DNA from: Asterias rubens
Taxonomy: Eukaryota; Echinodermata; Asteroidea; Forcipulatida; Asteriidae
Assembly: GCF_902459465.1 (NCBI RefSeq)
Contig: NC_047072.1
Span: 14,282,184-14,346,183, forward strand
Direction of reading: 5' to 3'
Length of the DNA: 64,000 bases
A program made the translations under genes and the position numbers. A model generated the notes under the pieces. It had not been told where the DNA came from, did no database searches, and saw only the letters and a list, made by a program, of their open reading frames with translations. Positions 35,301 through 45,587 of this stretch are shown here, in pieces; the stretch's first letter is position 1, and the number at the start of each line of letters is the position of its first letter.

Positions 35301-36148
35301 TTCATCAGAACAGAAGAGTAAAGTGCCCCAGTTAATGGGTCTGTTTGTTTGTGCAATTAAATTTGACCGAGCCGAGAGTATTGGTTTGTACAGACAGAGC
35401 ATTTTTCGATCTCAACAAACAAATACTCATAATACAACAAATTTACAAAACTATTAACAATCTTGAGAAGACAGGTCAAATTATTAACAATAATTTTTTT
35501 ACTAATTTATACTAACCTATATTGATTGTGGCTTGTCGACTTATGACTTCTGGGGATAGAGGATTTAATGTGGAAGCATCCTACAAAACAAAAGAGATAA
35601 CAAATAAAATATCAATAGAAACAAATTTTGAATTATATAGGCCCCTAAAGTCCTAACAATCCGACTTAATATTTAAGTTTTAATTAAATAATAAAACAGT
35701 TCAGATCACACACACAATCAATAGACAAAAGGGCCCCGTAAACAGAAAAACTAGCTAGTCATACTCAAGAAAGGCAGGGTCGTAGCTTCAAATATTTGAG
35801 TGCCGGCCGCACAATTTATACTTCCAGTCCAGTGTACCAATACATAAACGACAAACAAGACAAGTTGTTAGCATTTGAACATGGACAGTGGACATGACGG
35901 GCAGCGCAGAGCAGCACAAACACTACAGAAAAAACAGTGAAGTCGGCAACTGACCGTTCTTCGTTTGGCAGGATAAAACTCCATAATATGAAAATCAAAT
36001 ACACAACAAAAACAAATCATAACCGTCCAACATCTACACAAACATCATATAAAATTGTAAAATACCAAACAACAAGGAAACTTACGAGATTTTCTAAATC
36101 TTGTTTCGCCAGATGCGGGTTCGGGTTCAGCATGGGTTCGGTCGCCAT
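26353..36148 (-). CDS. EIF2S3: eukaryotic translation initiation factor 2 subunit gamma, complete, 12 exons
   Basis: Exons (minus): 36148-36086, 35580-35517, 34733-34606, 34085-33964, 32184-32090, 31549-31391, 30861-30727, 29612-29518, 28991-28847, 28409-28240, 27831-27659, 26410-26353. The 1407 nt give 468 aa (human 472). It is the GTPase subunit of eIF2, which delivers initiator Met-tRNA to the 40S ribosome. Visible motifs: P-loop GHVAHGKST (46-54); a zinc knuckle starting C89-x4-C94-x4-C99 in exon 4; DCPGH (132-136); NKID (188-191); SAQ (223-225); then the two beta-barrel domains, with [29 protein letters not shown] and the C-terminal [15 protein letters not shown]. Near-identity to the family throughout leaves no doubt. 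It starts 1 kb from the divergent caspase gene. The last intron carries minisatellite array 2. Confidence 0.97.
26448..27500. repeat. minisatellite array 2, same ~103-bp unit as array 1, about 10 units
   Basis: Units again contain AAAATGGGCCTTTTC, GGCCAGGATTTTGGG, AAAACTGCAAGGGGTTAAAC and TTTCAGACCATTTTATTTTT in the same + strand orientation as array 1. Several units are shortened or carry small deletions. It occupies most of the last EIF2S3 intron (26411-27658), antisense to that gene. Confidence 0.88.
27903..28105. repeat. dispersed 'GGCACCAAGGCA' repeat, copy 2 (EIF2S3 intron 10)
   Basis: Words AGGGCACTTTAATCTTCATG, ATTGCCTTGGTTCCCG, TTGCCTTGCTGCCCTTTG and GCATTGGTGCCCTAAAC. Same word set as the block at 4420-4565. 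Boundaries unclear. Confidence 0.4.
28440..28773. mobile_element. MITE-A copy 4, left-truncated (EIF2S3 intron 9)
   Basis: Starts inside the element (CTCACTTGGTGTATCCCAAC), has AAGACTTCGGCTGAAGTCTT as its central palindrome (a variant core), GGGAGCCGTTTCTCAAAATG, and ends AATTACCAATAGCGTCCAG. The left TIR is missing. Confidence 0.75.
29136..29395. mobile_element. SINE-like element with tRNA-like 3' region
   Basis: Runs ACAAGGTGCTGCGGCGCAC, ACACAAAACCAACGGCTCTA, AAAGTGTCTTGCTTAAGGAC, then ACGGGACTTCAACCCACACT, a decayed B-box-like word. The same order of words is seen in fragments at 10965 and at 32345/33706. It lies in EIF2S3 intron 8. Confidence 0.6.
29715..30204. mobile_element. MITE-E, TTAA-flanked TIR element, 490 bp
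   Basis: Left end TTAAAGAGCCAATAAAGGAT then GATCTCAATATG. The right end is the inverse (TATATTTGAGATAATCCTTT, ATTGGCTGTTTAA) with about 3 mismatches in 30. TTAA is present at both borders. The interior has a GC-rich stretch (GCACCCGGCCGCGCGGC). No coding capacity. It is in EIF2S3 intron 7. Confidence 0.82.
31060..31350. repeat. dispersed repeat family F, copy 1 (EIF2S3 intron 6)
   Basis: Shares CAATAAAATTAACATGTGAA, GAGATATC, AAGATTCAAATTTTGGGGC, CTAATATCTTTTT and the ending TTTTAAGAGTGACTACCAAA with the copies at 46740-47065 and 49010-49730, with moderate divergence. Confidence 0.6.
32437..33705. mobile_element. MITE-A copy 5, itself interrupted by a hAT-like element
   Basis: The left part 32437-32773 starts TTAAAGACACTATTGGTAAT and runs through the GATTTCAAGACATCA palindrome to TTACCAATCGTGTCC. 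The missing right terminus TGTCCACTGCCTTTAA is found at 33690-33705, after 916 bp of foreign sequence. Confidence 0.82.
32774..33689. mobile_element. hAT-like non-autonomous element nested in MITE-A
   Basis: The termini CAGGGCTCGAATTT and AAATTCGAGCCCTG are perfect 14-bp inverted repeats of the CAGGG type usual for hAT elements. The flanks repeat TGTCC. That is shorter than the usual 8-bp hAT target duplication, so the class call is tentative. Inside, a ~45-bp direct repeat (CGGTCCAGTAAA ... GTCTTGTG) occurs near each end. There is no transposase ORF. Confidence 0.7.
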
Positions 36149-37135
36149 CTTGACTGATGAAATATCAAGCTCGTTCACGAAATTGTGATTTCTAAAGTAT
36201 AAAATTAAAAAGATTCTGTACTACATGTTCAATAAAATATACATTAAAAATATAAATTACTAAAAAAAACATTACTCTTGACACATAATTCAACCAATTT
36301 ATTTAATTAAACACTTTTTTATTAATTTGTTTTAAATGTGTAATGAACTGCATTATGTTCAACTTAGAAGGGGCGGGGCGACTGTCGAAAGGCAGGGGGG
36401 CGACAAAGTAAAGGAACAGTATCACACAGCGCCAAGGTTTAAAGTAGAAGAGTGGCGACAGAGAGTGGTGTGGGAAGGGCTAAATCTTTATTATAAAGTT
36501 GAAACGGGAACATTTTCAAGTGACTTTCAGCCATATGCCCGCCGTGGGGGCAGCCGGACCGTCACTCTATGATCAGGTAACAAGCTATCTTGAACGAAGT
36601 TAATACCCAACCTAAAATGTAAAGAATTCCTAAGATTCCAACACACAATGAAGACAAATAGGAGGGTACATATAACAAGAGCACAACATGTACTAGAAAC
36701 CGTGCCAAGCGGCCCTTCCCACACCGTATCATACATGTACTAGAAACCGTGCCAAGCGGCCCTTCCCACCGTATCAGACAGTCATGTACATGCCTCCATG
36801 CACACTACACGAGTTTGATGAAAATCGACGGGGAATAAAACCATCATAAAAAACCTACACAAAAATATATTTTGTTTAATGGTCTTTGCTTCAGATAAAA
36901 AAGAATAACAAGTCACGTATACTGTAAATAAATGACACATCGACTGACTAGCTACGGGTATACCAGCAATAATTGAGTATCCCTGCATTCCGTTATGTGG
37001 CAATCTTGCTTTCGATCGGACATTGCTTTCATTTTTATTTAAGAGGTCAACTTAATCAAACCTAATTTTTCGGAAAATCCAGCTGCATTTAAAATTCCTA
37101 CTCAAGTACAAACTATAGTTTCTATTGAAGTAGAA
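36149..37135. other. divergent intergenic region between EIF2S3 and the caspase gene
   Basis: About 1 kb that must hold both promoters. A short GC-rich patch (GGGGCGGGGCGACTGTCG, then CAGGGGGGCGAC) at 36370-36405 resembles an Sp1/KLF-type site. No TATA box is evident. It also holds a 47-bp tandem duplication at 36687-36776. Confidence 0.5.
36687..36776. repeat. tandem duplication, 47-bp period (two copies)
   Basis: CATGTACTAGAAACCGTGCC, AAGCGGCCCTTCCCAC, CGTATCA occurs at 36687 and again at 36734 with only a 2-bp length difference. It lies in the EIF2S3/caspase intergenic region. Confidence 0.8.
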
Positions 37136-40100
37136 ATGACTGATTTGTCTCCAGACAGTGGGACTTGTGGTGAGGAAACTGCCGGGGTTGGATCGAGCAC
37201 AGGTAAGTCATACATTCGCAAGCTCAACTCATATGTGGACTATAAATGGTTTTGTCGCAAATTTTGTTTATGTATATATTAATAGCAGAAAAATTACAAA
37301 AGAGATGAAATTTAAAGTCACCTGGAAATAGAATTTATTTTCTTTCAAACATAAGAGTATATGCTTACGAACAATAAAACAATTTTTTAAGTAATTGTTT
37401 GTCACGATTTATATGTTTAAAAAATATATAAAGTTGTTTGGGGGCTGACTCCGCCTACCCATTTTGTGACGTCAATCGAGGCAGACTTTGCCTGCAATGC
37501 GTATAGTAACTGACGTGCAAAGTACATGTACGTCCAAGTCGTGAGTTGGTACATTTCAAAAAGTGTTTTTCTGCATTCAGCAGCAATACACCTGGTCGGC
37601 ATTGCCGGAAAAAAAACATTTTTTTTTTTTTAAACGTACGAACTCACGACTTGGTCCGTATGTACTTTGCAATTGTGTTCACTCTACGCATTACAGGCAA
37701 AGTCTGCCTCGATTGACGTCACGAACAGCGCCCTCTCGGGTCGGGGTCTACTCTTAAATTTGTAAATAACATAAGAACTGATTTTTTCAAAACCTTAGTT
37801 AACTGTTTATTTACATTCCACTCATCAAAACATAGAAAATTAGTGACAAAAGCTTTATTTTGAAAAAATACCACTTCCAGGTGACTTTAACGACGGTGAA
37901 ATTTCCTGGGAAAATTGCTTTTAGGCCTGGGTTTTCCTATTTGTAACACAGAAAAACCTCTCAGATTCTAAAAATCAATGGGGTTTACGGACTACCCAGA
38001 AATACAAAACTAAATTTTTGACACAACGACTATTCCTTTCTAACTATTGGGGCGACTGATTTATGTCTTTCATTGTCTTTCAATGTTTGGGGAAAATCAT
38101 GAAATCAAGAAAACTCATAGAAATCACATGTCTGACTTAATGTCCACATAGAAGAAGATGTGTCTGAAGCAGGCCCAGCTACAATAACAAGTCTATAATA
38201 TTTTTGAAAGTGGTTCTTCTAATCATAATACAGTGTCCACACCGTAGATAAAGCTATATTATATAGCTCTATGGTCCACACACGCTAGATGCTGTGTCAC
38301 TTCTGCACCATCCTAGTATAGCTACATATAGCTGAATAAGGATTCCACCATTGAAGATTGAAGACACCAGAACTGAACACAATCGCTGGCACCGGCATTT
38401 AACTCAGCCAGGTCTCCAGCCTCGCACATTGGACATTAGGGACTTTTCGTTTTCGACGACGGATGGTTCTGCGACGGTTACTGTCGTAGAAATTGAGGGA
38501 CGACCGTCCTCAAAGCCGACGCATGCGCAGATGACGCCATAATGTCATCTTTGCCGTTGCAGAACCATCCGTCGTCGAAAACGAAACGTCCCTATTGTTT
38601 GGATAGGAGGGATAGACAATTTAACAAACTTTTTAAATCAACTTTGCTCGGTCGCCGGAATTTCTACCTTTTTTATGTTCTTGATTATTCAAATTTCCCA
38701 AAAATGTTTTGTCTGAGCACGAGTCTATAATCAAGCAGCAAAATGTCAAGCGACGCCAATCTTACCACGGATGTACTGCGCATGGGTGTCGACTTTCCCT
38801 AGTTTGTGTTTCCATCTGGTTCGGTATCGCATCTATTGACAATCTAGTAGACAGTTTTACTTTAAAAAAAAAAGGGAAATAATAATCTTACAATATTTAT
38901 GAACAGGCATCATCATTATCTTATCATGCAGCGATTAGATAATAAAGTCCAACATATTATGGGGCAGTAATAAATTATTAATAACCACATTTTCTAAAGT
39001 GAAAAATGACTCGTAGTATTTTAGAATAATCGGGCCACGCTGCGGTCATAAACTCAGTTCGTATTTTGGGGGTTCTCAGCTAGACAGGCAGCTGGTGGCT
39101 GTTCAATGTTTCCGAAAGAATTCATGATTGTTGGATCTAAAAGAGCCTTTGAATGCACTGTAGATTGCATGTGGAGGAAACGGTTTACAGTTTTATTGTT
39201 GCATTGTCACAATTATACCATGGGTAGACACTGCCTTCTGTTTGAACACTGAAACGAACTGCACCACAAAGTGAAACCAACACTAAGGTTTGAGAATGCC
39301 GGTTGCCTCTAATAGGTTAAGCAAAATTAAGGGCCTCATTTTGGTATTTCCCTTTTCTTTTTCCAAGAGATGGACACACACACAAATGGACCAATTCGTG
39401 AAGGGGCAGACTCAAATGACGACATGATTACATCAGATGATACTTTCGAGGGATACGCTAAGAAACTGAAATCAGTCGGGTAAATTTTAAGTAGACTATG
39501 GTATAGGCATTAAACGGGTATTGTATTAAATACAACATTATTTACGCTACAAACAAGTAATGTCTTATTAGAAATTTGTATCCACCCATTCTATCTTTGT
39601 CAAACGATATCTCTTTCAGAAAACTCGTTTCAAAACTTCACTTGAAGCCATCTTCAAAACCAAAGTTGCCACCACCTACACATCTGACTTCAAATGATAA
39701 AAGTATGGAAGACAAAGCCGACTTAAAACAACCTGCACTGTCTACATCACTGTTGGCAGACTACCGCTACGATATGACGCACCGCCAACGAGGAAGGGCG
39801 GTATTAATCAATAATGAGAATTTCAAAGAGTGCTCTGATATGCCCAATCGTCCCAATCCAGCAATCGATGTAGACCCCCTAAGCAGCACTTTAAAGGATT
39901 TGGGATTTTTAGTTCAGACTTTTGAGGACCTTACGTGTGGAAGGATAAGACACTTAATGCACCTACGTGAGTAAAAAAAAAAAAAAAAAATCAGCTTTTG
40001 TAAACGCACACGACGAGCGTCTTATAATAAAATTAATGAGATCGGGGCGATTTTACATTAAACTGATCTTAAAGAATACATCAATATTAACTGCTAAGCA

Positions 40101-41673
40101 ACGTGTGATGTTACACAACATTTGTAAAAAACTGACAAATCATCTTGGGTTGAATCTTTAATAGTGTTTTTTTAAATCGAGCCACGTGATAGTGGCTCGA
40201 AGGGTGAGGTTCGACAGACATCTCTAATTCAAATGGGAACGAACTATCTTGGGAAATAATTAAGTTAAGGACGACTTTTTATTAATTGAAAATGGCAATT
40301 GTTTGCTACAAAGGGTGTCGTTTTGATATAAATGTTATTTATATTGCACTTTCCTCAGTAAGCAAAGACGATCACAGTGATGTTGACTGCCTCTTAGTCG
40401 CCGTGATGACGCATGGGGACAAAGGCGAGATCTACGGCACGGATGGACCCATGAACGCAAGCGAGATCACCACGCCGTTCCGTGGAGACCATTGCCAGGG
40501 TTTGATCGGCAAACCCAAGCTGTTCATTTTCCAGGTATGTTAAGTATTGATTTTGTCTCAGAAAAGTGAAAAAACAGTCGGGTGTGCCATTTGTGTAAGT
40601 CACACGCTAGATTATGTGAAATTAATCACCGCTCAATTTAATTTACGATATATGTGTTTCTTAAAAGGCTTGTCGAGGAGGCCTTGTGGACCAGGGCGTT
40701 GCTATAAACAGAGATGACGTCGATGAAACGGACGCATTGATTGCCTACGAAAATGCTCATACTATTCCAGTCGAGGCGGATTTCCTGTTAGCTTACTCAT
40801 CCCCAGACGGTAAAAAAACCCTCAAAACTAAATAAATTTAACAAATTTAAAGCATTAAAAAAAAGGCAAATATCGCAAGTGACGAAACTTGGCAATATGA
40901 TTGCAGTCTATTTCTAGTAAACAAATAAAAAAAAATACAAAGAACTGACCTCTACGAAGAATTAGAAACGACCCGGGCCCAATTTCATAACACTGCTTAA
41001 ACACACCATTATGCTATATGCACAACAAAATATTGCTTACCAGAATAAGATTACCAGCCAAAATACCATGTCACATGTAGCATTTCTGTCTTGTTTCCTG
41101 CTTATTTCTACGAAGCATGAATTTCTAAGCGAAATAGTCTGCGTAAGCGTTTACAAGGAAAGCTCAAACTCAATGCGCCAGTTAAGTTTATAATAGGCCC
41201 TCTATAGACGTAAATTCTCAATTAAGTTTTATCTGAAAATCACATTATCAAAATGTTTTAGCTGTTAGTGTCTTTGTTGTAGTAGAACCACTGATATGAA
41301 CGACTGATATGATCTGGTTCATCAAGCAATGCATGACACAAACTTGCTTTTGTAATATGTCTTCGACGTGCCTGCAAAACAAAGTCACATGTTTATTATA
41401 CTTTCCACAGGTTACGCATCGTGGCGAAACGGTACCGCCGGCGCCTGGTTCATCCAATCCCTTGTTAAAGTTCTCAACGCCTATGGCGAAATTTGGGAAA
41501 TCACAAGAATCCTAGCTCTTGTCAACCGCATGGTGGCGCTTCAGTATGAATCCAGATCACAAAACACGTCTATGACGCAGAAGAAACAAATGCCATGTTT
41601 TGTATCGACACTGACGAAGGAGCTGTATTTTAAGCCGAAAGAAGTCGCAAAGGAAATGCACAAACAACTTTAA
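37136..41673 (+). CDS. executioner caspase (caspase-3/7-like), complete, 6 exons
   Basis: Exons: 37136-37202, 39368-39479, 39620-39966, 40359-40534, 40668-40809, 41411-41673. The 1107 nt give 368 aa. It is a cysteine protease that cleaves after Asp during apoptosis. The N-terminus, about 105 residues, is Ser/Asp/Pro-rich and shows no CARD or DED. It is longer than the short prodomain of human caspase-3. The p20 part has INNENF (123-128), R137 (P1-Asp pocket), catalytic H194 in VMTHGDKG and catalytic C236 in QACRGG. The linker has Asp at 250, 251, 253 and 256 as processing sites. The p10 part has IPVEADFLLAYSSPDG, the substrate-binding WRNG (286-289), WFIQSL, KKQMPC and TLTKELYF. All catalytic and pocket residues are intact. 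Intron 1 contains MITE-C. Close resemblance to caspase-3/7 is clear; one-to-one orthology is not. Confidence 0.95.
37312..37890. mobile_element. MITE-C, TTAA-flanked TIR element with long internal inverted repeat
   Basis: Ends TTAAAGTCACCTGGAA ... TTCCAGGTGACTTTAA (perfect 16 bp). Internal arms GACGTCAATCGAGGCAGACT, TTGCCTG ... CAGGCAAAGTCTGCCTCGAT, TGACGTC form a foldback of over 35 bp, and an AAGTCGTGAGTT / AACTCACGACTT pair lies further in. 579 bp, in intron 1 of the caspase gene. Confidence 0.88.
38439..38596. mobile_element. foldback element, ~158 bp (caspase intron 1)
   Basis: GGGACTTTTCGTTTTCGACG, ACGGATGGTTCTGC at the left is mirrored by GCAGAACCATCCGTCGTCGA, AAACGAAACGTCCC at the right. 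The loop is GC-rich and contains GCATGCGCAGATGACGCC. The hairpin arms are about 33 bp. Confidence 0.85.
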
Positions 41674-41700
41674 ACAAAGGAGTATACTATCATAAGTTTG

Positions 41701-41706
41701 AATAAA
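41701..41706 (+). promoter_or_regulatory. poly(A) signal of the caspase gene
   Basis: Canonical AATAAA 28 nt after the caspase stop codon, giving a very short 3' UTR. No competing hexamer in the next 100 bp. Confidence 0.6.
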
Positions 41707-41869
41707 CTTAACTGTGTTTTTTGCAACTGGAATTTAAACACTGTCTTAACGCATTCACACACAAAGGTGGCCAAACAATTATCTATTATGGTATGTAAAT
41801 AATTAGTTGATACCAATTTATTATTATGTAAATTAAACCATCTTTATTAAACTTATTATTTAAATGTAG

Positions 41870-42247
41870 TGGACACTATTGGTAATTACTCAAAATAATT
41901 ATTAGCGTAAAACCTTACTTAGTAACAAGTAACGGGGAGAGGTTGATGGTATAAAACATTGTGAGAAGCGGCTCCCTCTGAAGTGACGTAGTTTTCGAGA
42001 AAGGAGTAATTTTCCACGAAGTTGATTTCGCGACCTCAGATTTAGAATTTGAGGTCTCGAAATCATCCATCAAAACGCACATAATTTCGTGTGACAAGGG
42101 TATTTTTTCTTTCATTGTTATCTCGCAACTTCGACGACCAGTTGAGTTCAAATTTTCACAGGTTTGTTATTTTATGCATATATGTTGAGATACACCAAGT
42201 GAGAAGACTGGTCTTTGACAATTACCAATAGTGTTTAGTGTCATTAA
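41870..42247. mobile_element. MITE-A copy 6
   Basis: Inverse orientation to copy 3: TTAAATGTAGTGGACACTAT, GGTAATTACTCAAAATAATT, the palindrome GATTTCGCGACCTCA ... TGAGGTCTCGAAATC, then ACCAATAGTGTTTAGTGTCA and TTAA. Full length. Confidence 0.88.
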
Positions 42248-42652
42248 TCATTGAGTCAGAACCCGAATTGGCTAGAGGTTACTACAGCATACGACTGAAT
42301 GCAAAGGGTGTTGCTAATGACATACTTTACTTAAACAAATAATGACGCGACTAGTAGATAGAGCCGTAGCTGAGCTGCTGCCAAGTCTGCACGTCAAAGT
42401 CCTCATTTGAGTTTAACGAATGGTTGCATGTTGGTGACACACACATGACAACAACATGAATGTCGGGTCTAATCATTAATAGGGTTTATGGGTGTTACAT
42501 TACGAGCAAGTTTGTGCTACTTTGGTTAGATCCAAGTTGACATTGTGACCCCAGAAACTCCGCTCATAGCGTGGTACCGAGTAATACGATAAAATGATAT
42601 CTTTAATTCATTTGACCCATGGACCTACCACACACACACAATCTAAATCAAC

Positions 42653-42783
42653 AAACATCGTTCAGGTAGAAGCAAATAAGATATCAGAGATTGCTATCAA
42701 AAATAGGTCCAATCTATTATCATCAAACATCGTTCAGGTACAAGCAAATAAGATATCAGAGATTGCTATCAAAAATAGGTCCG
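42653..42783. repeat. tandem duplication, 72-bp period (two copies)
   Basis: AAACATCGTTCAGGTAGAAG, CAAATAAGATATCAGAGATT, GCTATCAAAAATAGGTCC at 42653 is repeated at 42725 with one visible substitution (GTAGAAG to GTACAAG). Confidence 0.85.
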
Positions 42784-43898
42784 TTTTTGATCAGCAGTAT
42801 GTTTCAATGAACGAATCTAGCAAAAGTCTTGCATTTTCACAACCTTGTGAGTGTTTCTGTACTCTCCTCTTGATTTTTTTGTTAAATAAAGTAATCAAAC
42901 AGCGCCTGTTTTGTTTATTTATGTTTTAGTTGCTGAGCAATCGCAAGTTTATTCACAATCTAAATAAATGCTTAATTCTTAAAAATATTGTTGGACATAA
43001 TATGAACTTACTTGAGCTTATAATACTAGCCCTCATGCTGATAATGTGAAAGGTTCGTCTGAGCATGGTCTGAGCCACGTTTTGGGGGAAATGTGGAAAC
43101 AAGTTGTGGTCTTCATGCCTTTATGGATGAAGGAAATGTTTAGCACATGTAGATGTTTATCTGCAAATATAATGTTTTATTATTTGTCGCTATTAAACTG
43201 TGCTGTTTTATTTCCACATGATCACCAAGCGTGTAGAAAGGTAAATTTGGTCGAAGGTAAAGGACAAAGTCCAATCAGTTTAGCGTATAGGGTTTATTAA
43301 AAAAAAGGGCCTAATGGTTTATAACAGTAGCTTCGTCTTATGCACTTAGCCTAAAATAAACACACATTGTAAGCATGGGTGTTATTAACAAGAACAAATA
43401 GTACATTGGGGAACAGTCCTCACCCGAAACCAGTCTACAGTGAAACAGTGCCGCTTATGTTACATGCCTAATTCAAATAACACTTTTTGATTATAAATGC
43501 CAAGTTACACATCTTTGGCTCCGATGAACTTCGATAGTACTGTAAGCTGAGTTTTTTTTATGCTTCCGCATGGGCTGTACATTCAACGATTTCGTGGCAT
43601 TTTCACATATTTAAATAACAATTACACACAAATACTACTTTTTACTCAAATAACAACAACAAAAATGTTGTAGAGAAATGGGTTGTTTTGACACGTTTGG
43701 CATGTTTGACCTTTGGGTCAGACTTGGTGTATGGAATCATAGCTACTAGAAAAACACTTGGCTAGATGTAATTCAAATCAGTGTGAAGCAGCTACGACTG
43801 CGGCTGAGGCTTGGTCATCACTTCATCATGCATGTGTTAAGGTAAAGGCTGCCTGGGGTGGGTAACACCATTTGTTACAGCCACAGCCGCTAAGAGCA

Positions 43899-44295
43899 AG
43901 TTCGATCAGGGTCAATCGTCGACTAATTAGTTCGTGACGTACGCCGCGCATGCGCGCTGAAATAAAAGTGCGAACGACTAGTCTAGCGACCGCATGTGAA
44001 AAGGATGACCGTGAACACATAAAAAGTCCATTCTTCTTTTCAGCCATTTTAAGAATAACTGGTCCTCTTGGTTTGCAATAACACCATGTGTGTATCTACT
44101 TGCCAGGTCCTCTCTGCCTGCATCACACTGTGATATGACCAATTGCTATCGGTAACCAACGATGCGACCAACCTCGACCAGCCTTGAGTGGATGGTCGCG
44201 AATAGTCGACTAGACTGGTCCAACTATCGTTGACTAACGCGGGTTCGAACAGAGTTAGTCGAACTATAGTTAACTATGGTCGTTGATCGAACTTG
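43899..44295. mobile_element. inverted-repeat element with GTCGACTA-type motifs
   Basis: Left AAGTTCGATCAGGGTCAATC, GTCGACTAATTAGTTCG; right CGAACTATAGTTAACTATGG, TCGTTGATCGAACTT. The outer 11 bp (AAGTTCGATCA) are perfect inverted repeats. Several GTCGACTA/TAGTCGAC words occur inside. The middle includes the CCATGTGTGTATCTACTTGC word shared with 2283. Confidence 0.55.
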
Positions 44296-44641
44296 GTATC
44301 GAAGTCTGGTATAATGAGAGTCAGTGTTACATACGCATCAATTGCAGACAGGAAATACGACCATGATATTAAAGTTGCAGAGTTGACAAGACTCTAGTCT
44401 TCGTGTATAGGAGATCTTAATCAAAGCACTTGCCACAATGTATCTGCTGAACATAAACTTGGCAGGAGAACCGATTTCTAATGACAAATTCACTGGCTGC
44501 ACGATTTTCAAGTGTTTATCATTATCAGCATTGTGTGGTCGTGGTGCCAACCTATAGGGTTCCACCAATGGCAAGCAGCCCCTACGGTCCACTTATAACT
44601 GGGGCCCAAATACACTGCGACTTTGGCTTAGAAGCCCCAGG

Positions 44642-44711
44642 CAACAACAACAAAAGTAAAAACAACAACAACAACGACAAAACAACAACAACAGCAACAA
44701 CAAAAACAAAC

Positions 44712-44802
<91 letters not shown>

Positions 44803-44803
44803 A
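44642..44803 (+). repeat. (CAA)n microsatellite
   Basis: An imperfect AAC/CAA-rich start becomes about 30 uninterrupted CAA units from 44711 to 44803. Long homopolymeric-peptide ORFs here (poly-T, poly-V, poly-L) are products of the repeat, not genes. Confidence 0.95.
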
Positions 44804-45587
44804 GAAACAGTCAGTCTGAGACCTTTCCAATGACCTTTGACGTCCCAGGGCTGGTTTAGATTAAAGGAACAGCTGGATATCCGTCTAGAGGCCGTGACAA
44901 TCTTCGGTTATTGCATTTTTAGAGATGAAAACCTTGACCCGAAATATTACGGGTCTTATATTCCATCTTTACACGGTGCGTGTCAAGTCTGGTTGCCCCA
45001 TCAGAATAAATACCGTATTTGATTACAAAGATATGTATAACATCCGTGCTACTTAAACTTTTACAGATTGTGAACTGTGTTACAAAAACATGTTTGCAAG
45101 TCACGTATTGTTTTATCGTTTTCCTGGTGAAAATGCGCTTTCAATCTAGCTTAATCTACCTCAAGAATTAAACAAGCACCAAAACAACAATGGACACGTC
45201 TAATTGTGCTCCGAGAGAAAATTTGCTCAAACTAGACTTTTTAACGAACAAGTCGTACATTAGTTTGTCTCGAAAGGAAAATAAAAGACAAATGCTTGAA
45301 TTCGAAGCCAAAGCTTAGAAAATGACACCCTTAAACATTTTGAATATCAAATATGTTGACTTTCGATAAGGTTCACAAATATTGATATTTCCCCCACATC
45401 TCACACAGCCTCCAATAATACAATCACGTTACCAAACAGTATTGGGGACAAAATAGTGGGAGGTCTTATACTAAGCCACCAGTGCTCATAACAAGGGCAC
45501 ACAGAAGGCAGTGTTTTACAGCAACTCTGCAGTTTCTCTTCCAAGACATTGATTTTGATTCACAAATCGGGTAGAAAGACTTTTAAA

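Larger units (their letters stand above)
41674..45587. other. intergenic region between caspase and aminopeptidase genes
   Basis: 3.9 kb with no convincing coding exon. It contains MITE-A copy 6, a 72-bp tandem duplication at 42653-42783, an inverted-repeat element at 43899-44295 and a (CAA)n microsatellite. 42950-43840 shows nothing recognisable. Confidence 0.6.

Noticed and set aside
39361-39367. Acceptor AAGAG/ATGG for caspase exon 2
   Set aside because: This register gives a stop after about ten codons; acceptor CCAAG at 39367 keeps the frame.
44582-44830. Long ORFs coding poly-Val, poly-Leu or poly-Thr
   Set aside because: Direct translation of the (CAA)n microsatellite on both strands; no flanking coding sequence.
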